Shown: piece by piece, positions 53,864-63,307 of the stretch | Numbering within the stretch: position 1 is the first letter of the stretch | How the letters are laid out: each line of letters starts with the position of its first letter | Assembly (NCBI RefSeq): GCF_016495405.1 | Contig: NZ_CP044522.1 | Location: 2,261,876-2,325,875 of the forward strand | DNA: 64,000 bases | Reading direction: 5' to 3' | Source: Cobetia sp. cqz5-12 | Lineage (GTDB): Bacteria; Pseudomonadota; Gammaproteobacteria; Pseudomonadales; Halomonadaceae | Position numbers and translations under genes: made by a program | Notes under the pieces: generated by a model | The model's input: only the letters and a program-made list of their open reading frames with translations | Told to the model about the DNA's origin: nothing | The model's database searches: none

Positions 53864-55330
53864 ATGACAACCAGCATCGACCCGACGGCGGATCACACGC
53901 CGCCCCGCTCCAGCTCAAGCGGTGATTCACGTTCCGACAAGACACAAAATGGCGAGAAAGCTCAGAAAGACCTCATCGCCACCCGCCCGGTGCCGCTCAC
54001 GGCCAAGGGACTGATGAAATTCCTGGTGCCGTCACTGCTCGGCGTCAGCTTCTTCCTGGTGCCATTCAGTGTCGGCGACACCATCAACATCGGCATGGGC
54101 CTGATGGCCGATTGGCTCAAGGCCGCGCTCGGCAGCGCCTTGCCCGCCATCGCCGTCGCGGTGCTATGTCTGTCGGTGATCCTCACCGGCTTCGTCAAGC
54201 TCGCCAGGCCGAACTGGGCACGTCAGGGCGCAGCGCACGAGCTGTTCGATGTCGCGCCGGTGTGGTTTGCCATGCGCGCTCTCGGCGCCATCTTCGCGCT
54301 GATGACCTACTTCCAGTGGGGGCCGACTCAGGTCACCGCGGCCTTCACCGGCGGTGTGATGCTCAATGATCTCGCGCCGGTACTGCTGACGTTCTTCTTC
54401 TTCGCGGCCATTCTGCTGCCGCTGCTGGTCGACTTCGGCTTCATGGAATTCATCGGCAGCCTGGTGCGCCGTCCGTTCCGCGCCATCTTCAATCTGCCCG
54501 GGCGCAGCGCCATCGATGCTACCGCCTCATGGATGGGCTCCGGCACCGTCGGCGTGCTGATCACCACCCAGCAGTACGAGCAGGGCTTCTACAGCAAGCG
54601 CGAAGCGGCGGTGATCGCCACCAACTTCTCGGTGGTCTCGATTGCCTTCGCGTTGCTGGTCACCAGCTTCATGAACATCAATCACCTGTTCGTGCCCTTC
54701 TATCTGACCGTCGTCATCGCAGGGCTGATCGCCGCCGTCATCGTGCCGCGTCTGCCGCCGCTGTCGCGCAAGCGAGATGACTACCACGAGCCGGTCGGCT
54801 GCCAGATCAGTGAAGAGAACCAGAGTGACTGTGGCGTGCTGCGTTACTCACTCGGCATGGCGGTCGCGCGCGCCGAGCATGCCCCGGGCCCGCTCAAGCT
54901 GGTGAAATCGGCCGGTTTCAACGTGGCGGACATCTTCCTTGGTCTGCTGCCGGTGGTGATCGCCATCGGGACCGTGGCGCTGATGCTGGCCGAGTTCACG
55001 CCGGTGTTCACCTGGCTGTCCTACCCGATGATTCCGCTGCTGGAACTGCTGCAGATTCCCCACGCGGCAGAGGCAGCCCCGGCGACGCTGGTCGGCTTTG
55101 CCGACATGTTCCTGCCGGCGGTGCTGGCCAAGGACATCGACAGCGAACTGACCCGCTTCGTGATCGCCTGCCTGTCCCTGACCCAGTTGATCTACATGTC
55201 CGAGATCGGTGCCCTGCTGCTCAAGTCGAAGATTCCGCTCAAGCTGTGGGAGCTGGTGGCCATCTTCGTGCTGCGCACACTGATCACCCTGCCGATCATC
55301 GCCGGTATCGCTCACGTCTTCGTGTTCTGA
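53864..55330 (+). CDS. YjiH-family membrane transporter
   Basis: A 488-residue membrane protein with about 11 hydrophobic segments and a charged N-terminal tail (SSSSGDSRSDKTQNGEKAQK). It belongs to the YjiH group with nucleoside-recognition (gate) domains: FLVPFSVGDTINIGMGLMAD and ATASWMGSGTVGVLITTQQY are recognisable. Start ATG at 53864 has AAGGTG upstream. Its place between gbuA and aruI suggests it imports guanidinobutyrate, 2-ketoarginine or arginine, but the family's substrates are poorly known. Confidence 0.85.
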   Translation: MTTSIDPTADHTPPRSSSSGDSRSDKTQNGEKAQKDLIATRPVPLTAKGLMKFLVPSLLGVSFFLVPFSVGDTINIGMGLMADWLKAALGSALPAIAVAVLCLSVILTGFVKLARPNWARQGAAHELFDVAPVWFAMRALGAIFALMTYFQWGPTQVTAAFTGGVMLNDLAPVLLTFFFFAAILLPLLVDFGFMEFIGSLVRRPFRAIFNLPGRSAIDATASWMGSGTVGVLITTQQYEQGFYSKREAAVIATNFSVVSIAFALLVTSFMNINHLFVPFYLTVVIAGLIAAVIVPRLPPLSRKRDDYHEPVGCQISEENQSDCGVLRYSLGMAVARAEHAPGPLKLVKSAGFNVADIFLGLLPVVIAIGTVALMLAEFTPVFTWLSYPMIPLLELLQIPHAAEAAPATLVGFADMFLPAVLAKDIDSELTRFVIACLSLTQLIYMSEIGALLLKSKIPLKLWELVAIFVLRTLITLPIIAGIAHVFVF

Positions 55331-55442
55331 GACCTGTCAGCGTCAGGGGCCTTGCCAGGAGAGTTTGTGGCGATGCCCCTAACGACTTGTCTGTTGACTC
55401 CGCGGGAGCACTCGGGTGTTCCCGCCTGCTGGATAGCCTGCC

Positions 55443-57095
55443 ATGACCTGTGCTGAACTCCTCATCCGACTGCTGCGTGATACCTACGGCGTCGATACCG
55501 TCTTCGGGATTCCCGGCGTGCATACCGTCGAGCTCTACCGGGGCCTGGAGCCGGATGCCGACCCCGCCGCGCGCAGCATTCGCCACGTCACCCCACGCCA
55601 TGAACAGGGCGCCGGCTTCATGGCCGATGGCTATGCCCGCAGCACCGGCATGCCCGGGGTGTGCTTCATCATCACCGGCCCGGGGATGACCAACATCACC
55701 ACCGCGATGGGACAGGCGCTGGCCGACTCCATCCCGATGCTGGTGATCTCCAGCGTCAATCGCACCGACACCCTCGGCCGGGGCCAGGGGCGTTTGCATG
55801 AGCTGCCCAGCCAGCAGCAGCTGGTCTCGGGCGTGGCGCGCTTCAGCCATACCCTGCTCGACCCGTCCGCGTTGCCGGAAGTATTGGCCCGCGCCTTTGC
55901 GCTGTTCGAGGGCGCCCGCCCCGGCCCCGTGCATATCGAGATTCCCATCGACCTGTTCAATGCCGAGATCGCACCGCCCGCCGGTCGCACCCCCCATGAC
56001 GTCACGCGCCCGCGCATCGGCCGCCTCGCGCCAGACCCGACGCTGATCGACGAGGCCGTGGCCCTTCTGACAGGCGCCGAGCGCCCGCTGGTACTGCTGG
56101 GCGGTGGCTGTGTCGCCGCACCCGATGCCGCGCGTCAGCTGGTAGAGGCGATGGATGCCCCCACCGTCACCACCATCAATGCCAAGGGGCTTCTCGGCAG
56201 CGCCCACCCGCTGGATCTCGGCGCCAATGCCGCACTGCCTGCGGTACGCGAACTGGCGCGCGACGCCGATGTGGTGCTGGCGATCGGCACCGAGCTTGGC
56301 GAGACCGATTACGACGTGGTGTTCGATGATGGCTTCGTGATCGGCGGCGAGTTGATTCGCATCGACATCGACCCCGAACAGCTGGCGCGCAATCATGCCG
56401 CCGCACTGGGTATCGTCGCCGATGCCGGCCTGGCGCTTGAGATTCTCGCCAGTCGGCTGACTGACCCCGAGGGCAGCCCGCAAGGCACAGGTCGCGGCGC
56501 GCAGATCACCGCCGCCACGCTGGAAGCCCTCGCGCTACCGACCGACCCGGCCTTCGCGCCCTACGTGCCGCTGTTCGACACCCTGCAGCAAGCGCTGCCG
56601 GAGGCAATCTGGGTCGGCGATTCCTGCGCGACGGTCTACGCCGCCAATCATCTGCTCAGCCAGCCGGCGCCACGCCGCTACTTCAATGCCTCCACCGGCT
56701 ACGGCACGCTTGGCTACGGCCTGCCCGCAGCGATGGGCGCGACACTCGGCCGCCCGGACCTGCCGGTGATCGCGCTGGTCGGCGATGGCGGCATCATGTT
56801 CACGCTGTCGGAACTCGCCTGCGCGGTAGAAGAACAGCTGCCGGTCGTCATCGTGCTGTGGCACAACCAGGGCTATGAGGAGATTCGCCGCTTCATGGAC
56901 AACGCCGGCGTCACGCGCCTGGGCGTCGACATCCAGGCCCCCGACTTCCAGCTGCTGGCCCGCGGCTTCGGCTGTGCCGCCGTCGCCATCGATTCCCCCC
57001 AGGCACTGCAGGTCGCCTTGGACGAGCGCGACGCTAGCGCCCCGCTGCTGGTGGAAATCGACGCGGCCGGGTGGCAGCGCTCAATCGCACAGTGA
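55443..57095 (+). CDS. aruI: 5-guanidino-2-oxopentanoate decarboxylase (ThDP enzyme)
   Basis: A 550-residue ThDP-dependent decarboxylase that turns 2-ketoarginine into 4-guanidinobutyraldehyde in the arginine transaminase pathway. The N-terminal half has VFGIPGVHTVELYRGL and the activating glutamate in HVTPRHEQGAGFMADGYA. The C-terminal half has the ThDP motif GDGGIMFTLSELAC, then WHNQGYEEIRRF where most relatives have NN. The wording HVTPRHEQGAGFMADGYAR is typical of this family and separates it from acetolactate synthases. It lies between yjiH and an aldehyde dehydrogenase, with gbuA in the same set. Confidence 0.82.
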   Translation: MTCAELLIRLLRDTYGVDTVFGIPGVHTVELYRGLEPDADPAARSIRHVTPRHEQGAGFMADGYARSTGMPGVCFIITGPGMTNITTAMGQALADSIPMLVISSVNRTDTLGRGQGRLHELPSQQQLVSGVARFSHTLLDPSALPEVLARAFALFEGARPGPVHIEIPIDLFNAEIAPPAGRTPHDVTRPRIGRLAPDPTLIDEAVALLTGAERPLVLLGGGCVAAPDAARQLVEAMDAPTVTTINAKGLLGSAHPLDLGANAALPAVRELARDADVVLAIGTELGETDYDVVFDDGFVIGGELIRIDIDPEQLARNHAAALGIVADAGLALEILASRLTDPEGSPQGTGRGAQITAATLEALALPTDPAFAPYVPLFDTLQQALPEAIWVGDSCATVYAANHLLSQPAPRRYFNASTGYGTLGYGLPAAMGATLGRPDLPVIALVGDGGIMFTLSELACAVEEQLPVVIVLWHNQGYEEIRRFMDNAGVTRLGVDIQAPDFQLLARGFGCAAVAIDSPQALQVALDERDASAPLLVEIDAAGWQRSIAQ

Positions 57096-57189
57096 GCCTG
57101 GCTCGCCACATCGCGCCACAACACTGAACAATGCCCGCCTGTGGCCCTGAGTTGGCAGGCGGCAAGACACACACATGTCAGGAATGTCC

Positions 57190-58641
57190 ATGCACAAGCT
57201 CGATCATCAGTTCATCAACAACGCGTGGGTCAAGTCCCACGGCGAGCGTCGTCTGGCGGTCACCAATCCCTTCGAGGAAACCGTCATCGCCGAGGTGACG
57301 GCGGGTGACGCGCGTGATGTACAGGCTGCCGTCACGGCGGCTGCCAATGCCTTCGAGGGCTGGCAGGCACTGAGTGGCGCCGAGCGTGCCGTCTATCTGG
57401 AGGCCTTCGCCGAGGGGCTGACATCTCGCCGGGAAGCGCTGGTGGAGATGTCGTGCCGCAACAACGGCAAGATTCGCGCCGAGGCCGAGATCGATCTCGA
57501 TGACGCCATCGGCTGCTACCGCTACTACGCCGCCCAGGCACGCGCGCTGGATGCGCGTCAGGGCGCGGTGGTAGCGCATGATGTCGAAGGCTATGCGGCG
57601 CACAGCTATCAGGAGCCGGCCGGCGTGGTGGGACTGATCACGCCGTGGAACTTCCCGCTGGTCACCAGCGCCTGGAAGGTCGCGCCGGCGCTCGCCGCGG
57701 GCTGCACCCTGGTGATCAAGCCGTCTGAAGTGACACCGCTGCCGGAGCAGGTGATGGCGGAGATCGCGCTGGAAGCCGGTCTGCCGGCAGGCGTGTTCAA
57801 CCTGCTGCACGGCGATGGCGAGGGCATCGGCGCGCCGCTGACGCGTCATCCGCGCATCGACAAGATTTCCTTCACCGGCAGCAATGTGGTCGGCGAGAAG
57901 GTCATGCAGGCCGCGGCCTGCGGCACGCGCGGCGTCTCCTTGGAGCTTGGCGGCAAGTCAGCGATCATCGTGCTCGACGATGCCGACGTCGACGACGCTG
58001 CCGACTGGGTGATGGCGGGCATCTACTTCAATGCCGGGCAGATCTGCTCCGCCACCTCGCGGCTGCTGGTGCATGAGGCCATCGCCGATGACCTGCACAC
58101 CGCCCTGGCCAGTCGTATCGATGCCCTGGTGCTGGGTGACCCGCTGGACGCCGCGACCCAGATGGGACCGATGACCAGCGCGCGTCAACGTGACACCGTG
58201 CTCAATTATCTCAATGTGGCGCGCGAGGAAGGTCTGACGGCGCTGCGTGATGATACCTATCGCAGCCTGCCGGCCAAGGGCTACTTCGTGGCGCCGACGC
58301 TTTACACCGATGTCCCGGTGGAAAGCCGTCTATGGCGTGAGGAGATCTTCGGGCCGGTGCTGTGCTCAAGTCGCGTGGCGGATGAGGCCGAGGCGATTCG
58401 CCTCGCCAACGACAGCGATTTCGGGCTGGTGGCCACGGTGGTCAGTGGTGATGCCAGGCGCGCCCAGCAGGTCGGCCGTCGTCTGCGCGCAGGCGTAGTG
58501 TGGTACAACAGCGAGCAGCTGCCGCTGGTACAGGCCAGCTGGGGTGGCTTCAAGCGTAGCGGCATCGGCCGTGAGCTGGGCCCGTGGGGCCTGGCGGGCT
58601 ATCTGGAGGTCAAGCACATCATTGGGCCGGTACTTGACTGA
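57190..58641 (+). CDS. Aldehyde dehydrogenase, probably 4-guanidinobutyraldehyde dehydrogenase
   Basis: A 483-residue NAD-dependent aldehyde dehydrogenase with ITPWNFPLVTSAWKVAPAL, the NAD motif FTGSNVVGEK, catalytic Glu in SLELGGKSA (about 252) and nucleophile in AGQICSATSR (Cys about 286). The ATG at 57190 was chosen because AGGA lies six bases upstream; ATGs at 57175 and 57184 are in frame. Context (aruI just upstream, gbuA in the operon) makes 4-guanidinobutyraldehyde the probable substrate, the product being the GbuA substrate. By sequence alone it is close to betaine-aldehyde dehydrogenases. Confidence 0.87.
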   Translation: MHKLDHQFINNAWVKSHGERRLAVTNPFEETVIAEVTAGDARDVQAAVTAAANAFEGWQALSGAERAVYLEAFAEGLTSRREALVEMSCRNNGKIRAEAEIDLDDAIGCYRYYAAQARALDARQGAVVAHDVEGYAAHSYQEPAGVVGLITPWNFPLVTSAWKVAPALAAGCTLVIKPSEVTPLPEQVMAEIALEAGLPAGVFNLLHGDGEGIGAPLTRHPRIDKISFTGSNVVGEKVMQAAACGTRGVSLELGGKSAIIVLDDADVDDAADWVMAGIYFNAGQICSATSRLLVHEAIADDLHTALASRIDALVLGDPLDAATQMGPMTSARQRDTVLNYLNVAREEGLTALRDDTYRSLPAKGYFVAPTLYTDVPVESRLWREEIFGPVLCSSRVADEAEAIRLANDSDFGLVATVVSGDARRAQQVGRRLRAGVVWYNSEQLPLVQASWGGFKRSGIGRELGPWGLAGYLEVKHIIGPVLD

Positions 58642-58680
58642 ACGTATTGGCTGAGCGTCTTGCCTGACCCGATGACACGA

Positions 58681-58720
58681 CGCCCCGCCTCGGCAATCCT
58701 CGAGGCGGGGCGTTTCGTTT
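58681..58720 (+). terminator. Terminator after the guanidinobutyrate operon
   Basis: CGCCCCGCCTCG (58681-58692) pairs perfectly with CGAGGCGGGGCG (58701-58712), followed by TTTCGTTT. Confidence 0.85.
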
Positions 58721-58794
58721 ACGATTTTTACTTCACCACTTTTCCTTTACGGCTTCCCTTCACGGCTTTTCCATGAAACCAGCGCCTTCTCCTA

Positions 58795-60636
58795 TCAGCC
58801 GGCCGCCGCCGTCTGGCTGACCCCATCCCGTGCGCAGCACTGGCCACAATGGCTGCCGTGGATGCTCAGCGCCTGCCAGGCATCGAAGGTGCTGAGATAG
58901 ATGTCACCGCCGAGATTCGCTGGCAGCTCCGAGCGCTTGAGGCGGTCCATCACCGGGCCCTTCACTTCACTCAGATGCAGTTTCACGCCAGCGGCGCTCA
59001 GGCGCTCATTGATGACTTCCAGACTTTCCAGCGCGGAGGCATCGATCAGGTTGACCGCCTGACAGGCCAGCACCAGATGCTTGAGCGAGGGGCGTTCGGC
59101 CATCAGCGCCAGCACGGTGTCTTCCAGATAGCGCGCATTGGCGAAATACAGGCTCTCGTCGATGCGCAGTATCGCCAGTTCGGGGTCGGTCTCGACCTCA
59201 TGGCGCTCGACATTGCGAAAGTGCTCACTGCCCGGCACGCGTCCGACCAGCGCACTGTGCGGCTGGCTGGTGCGCTTGAGATAGAGCCCCAGTGACACGA
59301 GGATACCGACGATGATGCCACTCTCCACCCCCTGCACGAGGGTAATCACCAGCGTGATCATCAGGGCCGCCCCATCGCCCTTCGAGTAGCGGAAGGTACG
59401 CTTGATCGCCGCGATATCGATCAGGCTGGTGGTGGCGACGATGATGATGGCCGCCAGCGTCGCGCGTGGCAGCCACGCCAGCCAGTCGGTCAGCCACAGG
59501 CTGGCGAGCAGAATGCCGATGGCCGTGAAGGCCCCCGCCAGTGGCGTGGCCGCCCCGGCATCGAAGTTGACCACCGAGCGCGATAGCCCGCCCGAGATGG
59601 GCATGCCGCCGCTGACGCCTGCGCCCATGTTAGAGAGCCCCAGCGCGATCAGCTCCTTGTCGGGGTCGATGCGCTGACGCCGACGCGCGGCGAGGGTCTG
59701 GGCCAGTGCCAGTGATTCGACGAAGCCGACCACGCTGATCAACAGTGCCGAGATCAACAGCCCCGACCAGTCATTGCTGACAAGACTCGGCAGACTGATG
59801 TCGGGCAATCCGCCGGGCACGCTGCCGACCAGTGCCATACCCTGCTCGCCCTGATCAAGAGGATCATGCAGTCCCCAGGCCAGCAGACTGGACAGGATGA
59901 CGGCGAGGATCGGCGTGGTCTTGCATAGCATGCCCGCCGCGCTCTCGCGCATCCCGAGGGCCATCAGGCCCTGCTTGAGATGACGACGCGCCAGCGTCAG
60001 GGCGGCCCAGCAGCCCAGTCCGAGGGCCAGTGTCGGCCAATGCACGCCGGCCCCTTGCGGCAATGACAGCCACGACTCGCCCATCTCCAGAAGATTGCCG
60101 CCCTTGATGCTCAGGCCACTCAAGGGCCCGAGCTGGCTGGCGATGATCAGGACACCGGAGGCCGTCATGAACCCGGAAATCACCGGGTGGCTGATGAAAT
60201 TCACCAGCGCCCCCAACCGCAACAGCCCCATCGCCACCAGCATGGCACCGGAGATGAGCGCCAGCAGCAGCGCAGCGGCTAGCATCTCGGGCGTCGAGAG
60301 CGCGGCACCATCGGCACCGCTCATGCCTGCGATGGCAGACGCCGTCATCAACGAGATGATCGCCACCGGCCCGACGGCCAGCGTGCTGCTGGTGCCGAAC
60401 AGCGCATACAGCACCAGCGGCAACATGCTGGCATACAGGCCGACCTGCGCCGGCAGCCCCGCCAGCAGCGCATAGGCGAGTGCCTGCGGCACCAGCATGA
60501 CGCTGACGATCACCGCCGCCAGCAGATCACGCTCGAGACTCTGGCGATCATACTGGGCCAGCCAACCCGCCAGCGGCAGCCAGCGGGCAAGCGCGCCGCG
60601 CGAGCGTATGTTGGTCAGCTCGGACGGCTCAGACAT
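58795..60636 (-). CDS. SulP-family anion transporter with STAS domain
   Basis: A 613-residue transporter with about 11-12 membrane segments and a C-terminal STAS domain (about 450-560, with AVNLIDASALESLEVINERL). The SulP hallmark VSVMLVPQALAYALLAGLP is in the first membrane region, and GLSNMGAGVSGGMPISGGL in the middle. The ATG at 60636 overlaps the end of the SQR gene by eight bases, so it is the last gene of the sulfide operon. It probably moves sulfite or sulfate formed by the oxidation enzymes, or takes up sulfate; direction is not evident. Confidence 0.9.
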   Translation of the reverse strand: MSEPSELTNIRSRGALARWLPLAGWLAQYDRQSLERDLLAAVIVSVMLVPQALAYALLAGLPAQVGLYASMLPLVLYALFGTSSTLAVGPVAIISLMTASAIAGMSGADGAALSTPEMLAAALLLALISGAMLVAMGLLRLGALVNFISHPVISGFMTASGVLIIASQLGPLSGLSIKGGNLLEMGESWLSLPQGAGVHWPTLALGLGCWAALTLARRHLKQGLMALGMRESAAGMLCKTTPILAVILSSLLAWGLHDPLDQGEQGMALVGSVPGGLPDISLPSLVSNDWSGLLISALLISVVGFVESLALAQTLAARRRQRIDPDKELIALGLSNMGAGVSGGMPISGGLSRSVVNFDAGAATPLAGAFTAIGILLASLWLTDWLAWLPRATLAAIIIVATTSLIDIAAIKRTFRYSKGDGAALMITLVITLVQGVESGIIVGILVSLGLYLKRTSQPHSALVGRVPGSEHFRNVERHEVETDPELAILRIDESLYFANARYLEDTVLALMAERPSLKHLVLACQAVNLIDASALESLEVINERLSAAGVKLHLSEVKGPVMDRLKRSELPANLGGDIYLSTFDAWQALSIHGSHCGQCCARDGVSQTAAAG

Positions 60637-61942
60637 CGCGTGACGCCGGACGCGCCAGCCACTCATGGCCCTTGAGCATCAGGTTCCAGTAGATGAACGG
60701 CAGTCCGCGCGCCTTCAGCTGCCAGGCCAGGCGCGTCGGGCGCGTGCCGTCATTGAGCCACTTGGGGAAGGTCGGCTGTAGCTCACCGCCGTAGCCGAAT
60801 TCCGCCAGCACGATGCGTCCGTTCTCCACCGTCAGCGGGCAGGAGCCATAGCCACGATAGCCCGCTGAGAGCGCACCGCCGGCCAGGGTCGCGAGCAGAT
60901 TCTCCACCACCACCGGCGCCTGCTTGCGCACGGCCGCGGCGGTCTTGGCGTTCGAGGTACCGCTGATATCTCCCAGACCGAAGATATCGGGATGGGTGAT
61001 GTGCTGCAGGGTTTCCGGCTCCAGGTCCAGCCAGCCACCGGCATTGGCAAGCCCTGACTCCGCGATCAATGCAGGGGCTTTCTGCGGCGGGACGACATGC
61101 AGCATGTCGAAGGACTGCTCGATGATCTGCGGCTCACCGCCCTCCTCGGCCGCCCCCACCTCGAAACGCGCCGTCTGCGCTTCCCCATCCACGGCGATCA
61201 GACGCTGATGGAACCTGACATCGATGCCATAGCCCTTCACGGCCTCTTCCAGCGCAGGCACATAGGCCGGCACGCCGAACATCACCCCACCAGCGTTGTG
61301 GAAGCTGACCTCGAGCTGCGACAGCACATCTTCACGCTGCCAGTGATCGCAGGACAGGTACATCGCCTTCTGGGGGGCGCCGGCACACTTGATCGGCATC
61401 GGTGGCTGGGTGAACAGCGCACGACCGCTGCGCAGGGACTGCACCAGCTGCCAGGTGTAAGGCGCGAGATCATAGCGGTAATTGGAGGTGACGCCATTCT
61501 TGCCCAGGGTCTCTTCGAGGCCTTCAATGGCCGCCCAGTCCAGTTCAAGCCCGATGGCCACCACCAGACGCTCATAGCAAAGCTTGCGCCCATCCCCCAG
61601 CGTGACCTCATGCGCGTCCGCGTCGATGCCTACCACGGAGTCGCGATACCAGTGCACGCCCTTGGGCATCACCGAGGACATCGGCCGGCGAGTGGACTCC
61701 GGGGTGAAGATCCCGCCGCCGACCATCGTCCAGCCCGGCTGATAGCTGTGCTGCTCCGATGGCTCGACGATGGCGATATCCATGCCGGCCTGACGCTTGA
61801 GCAGGCTGGCTGCCACGGCGAACCCGCCGGCCCCTCCTCCCAGAATCACCACCTTGTGGGCATTGGGGGGCACCGTGACGGTCGTCTCGCCCCTGGTGGC
61901 CGGTGACGGTGATGAGGCTGGATCGCTGGCAGAATTGTTCAT
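60629..61942 (-). CDS. Sulfide:quinone oxidoreductase-like flavoprotein
   Basis: A 437-residue FAD-dependent oxidoreductase of the SQR family that passes electrons from sulfide to quinone. FAD motif VVILGGGAGGFAVAASLL (about 31-48), SYQPGWTMVGGGI, and two redox cysteines in PMPIKCAGAPQKAMYLSCDH fit type I/II SQR; the C-terminal segment has YGSCPLTVENGRIVLAEFGY. The ATG at 61942 has AAGGAG seven bases upstream. It lies between the persulfide dioxygenase and SulP genes. Confidence 0.9.
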   Translation of the reverse strand: MNNSASDPASSPSPATRGETTVTVPPNAHKVVILGGGAGGFAVAASLLKRQAGMDIAIVEPSEQHSYQPGWTMVGGGIFTPESTRRPMSSVMPKGVHWYRDSVVGIDADAHEVTLGDGRKLCYERLVVAIGLELDWAAIEGLEETLGKNGVTSNYRYDLAPYTWQLVQSLRSGRALFTQPPMPIKCAGAPQKAMYLSCDHWQREDVLSQLEVSFHNAGGVMFGVPAYVPALEEAVKGYGIDVRFHQRLIAVDGEAQTARFEVGAAEEGGEPQIIEQSFDMLHVVPPQKAPALIAESGLANAGGWLDLEPETLQHITHPDIFGLGDISGTSNAKTAAAVRKQAPVVVENLLATLAGGALSAGYRGYGSCPLTVENGRIVLAEFGYGGELQPTFPKWLNDGTRPTRLAWQLKARGLPFIYWNLMLKGHEWLARPASRDV

Positions 61943-62021
61943 CCGTGACTCCTTGAAAAGAAAATGGGCATAGACACGTAAGAAGTCTACGTCATTTATT
62001 TACCTATGCAGGCGGCGAGGG

Positions 62022-62828
62022 TCAGAAACGATTGAGCGGAATCTTGAGATAGGCCTGATCATTGGCGTCCTCAGGCGGCAGTTGGCCGGCCCGCATGTTG
62101 ACCTGCACCGCCGGCAGCATCAGGCGCGGCATGCCAAGCCCGGCATCACGCTTTGTGCGCATGTCGACGAAGGCCGCTTCATCGACGCCGGTGTGCACGT
62201 GGATATTGTGCAGGCGCTGCTCCCCGACCGTGGTCTCACAACAGAAGCCCTCGCGCCCTTCGGCGGAATAGTCGTGACACAGATACAGGCGGGTGCTGTC
62301 AGGCAGCGCCAGTACCTTGTGGATGGAGCGGTACAGGGTGCGCGCATCACCGCCGGGGAAGTCACAGCGCGCGGTGCCGTAATCGGGCATGAACAGCGTA
62401 TCGCCAACGAAGACGGCGTCACCGATCACGTAGCTCACGCAGGCAGGCGTATGGCCCGGCGTATGCAGCACGCGGCATTCAAGCCCGCCGATCGCCAGGC
62501 TGTCGCCCTCTTCCAGCAAGCGGTCGAACTGGCGTCCGTCACGCGCGAAACCCGCCTCGGCCGCGAAGATGTCCGCAAAGATGTCCTGCACCTCACGGAT
62601 GCGTGCCCCGATCGCCAACTGACAGCCCAGCTTGTCTTTCAGGTAGGCGGCGGCCGACAGGTGGTCGGCATGGACGTGGGTCTCGAGAATCCATTCCACC
62701 TCCAGCGACTCGTCCGCGATGTGAGCCAGCAGGGCATCCGCCGACTGCGTGGTGGTGCGGGCTGCGGGGTAATCGAAATCCAGTACCGGATCGATGATCG
62801 CGCAACGCCGGGAGTGCGGGTCGCGCAC
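62022..62828 (-). CDS. Persulfide dioxygenase-like MBL-fold protein, N-terminus cut by an in-frame TAG
   Basis: A beta-lactamase-fold hydrolase of the ETHE1/Blh type that oxidises glutathione persulfide to sulfite. Metal motifs are THVHADH (ILETHVHADHLSAAAYL), VLHTPGHTPAC and LFMPDYGTARCDFPGGD, ending CHDYSAEGRE. The intact gene should begin at an ATG at 62900 with AGGAGG upstream, giving MATSTQRP, but the ninth codon (62876-62874) is TAG. After it the frame continues VESFFDEDSNTFTHLVRDPH, as in relatives. The only open start is a GTG at 62828, which loses the first strand. The gene is either a recent nonsense mutant, or the stop is an error or is bypassed. It heads the SQR-SulP operon. Confidence 0.82.
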   Translation of the reverse strand: MRDPHSRRCAIIDPVLDFDYPAARTTTQSADALLAHIADESLEVEWILETHVHADHLSAAAYLKDKLGCQLAIGARIREVQDIFADIFAAEAGFARDGRQFDRLLEEGDSLAIGGLECRVLHTPGHTPACVSYVIGDAVFVGDTLFMPDYGTARCDFPGGDARTLYRSIHKVLALPDSTRLYLCHDYSAEGREGFCCETTVGEQRLHNIHVHTGVDEAAFVDMRTKRDAGLGMPRLMLPAVQVNMRAGQLPPEDANDQAYLKIPLNRF

Positions 62829-62900
62829 CAGATGCGTGAAGGTATTGCTGTCTTCGTCGAAGAAGCTCTCGACCTAGGGGCGCTGTGTTGAGGTTGCCAT
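62829..62900 (-). other. True 5' end of the persulfide dioxygenase gene, with TAG at codon 9
   Basis: ATG at 62900-62898 with a near-perfect ribosome binding site (AGGAGGTCGGAAG-ATG), eight codons MATSTQRP, TAG at 62876-62874, then 15 codons in frame leading into the CDS that follows. The family N-terminus (P-x-V-x-SFFD) is intact on both sides of the stop. Confidence 0.8.
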
Positions 62901-63307
62901 CTTCCGACCTCCTGCTTCGCTCAAGGATTGATGCCTCAAGCCTACGCCTGCAGCGGCGACAACGCAAAATAGAATAACGTTAAAACAATAAAGAATAACA
63001 AGAAGGCGACATCAATAACCTGCTGTTCTGACGAGGGAATTTCTGAGTTGAGGCCGAGGAAAAGCGACTCTCGGGCGACTCTCCCCCTAAGGTATAGCGG
63101 ATGACATTCAGCAGGGCAGATAGGCTGAAACTGTCAGGTGACACGATTCATCTTGGCGTATCCAAGCCATATACACGTGAAATGACTGATACAAGCGCTC
63201 ATATGCGCCTACCGCTGAGATCAGCATGATGGAGTCGGCTGCGCCTGTCTTTCGACGTTCATGCCAACGCCCTAATCTTCCACCCGCCCTCAAGGATGAG
63301 ACACGCC
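62901..63307. promoter_or_regulatory. Divergent gap between sulfide operon and MFS gene
   Basis: This 407-base gap holds an AT-rich block at 62965-63003 with direct repeats AGAATAAC at 62971-62978 and 62992-62999. They lie exactly 21 bases (two helical turns) apart and read GTTATTCT toward the sulfide operon. They are a candidate activator or repressor site. The rest shows no gene. Confidence 0.5.
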
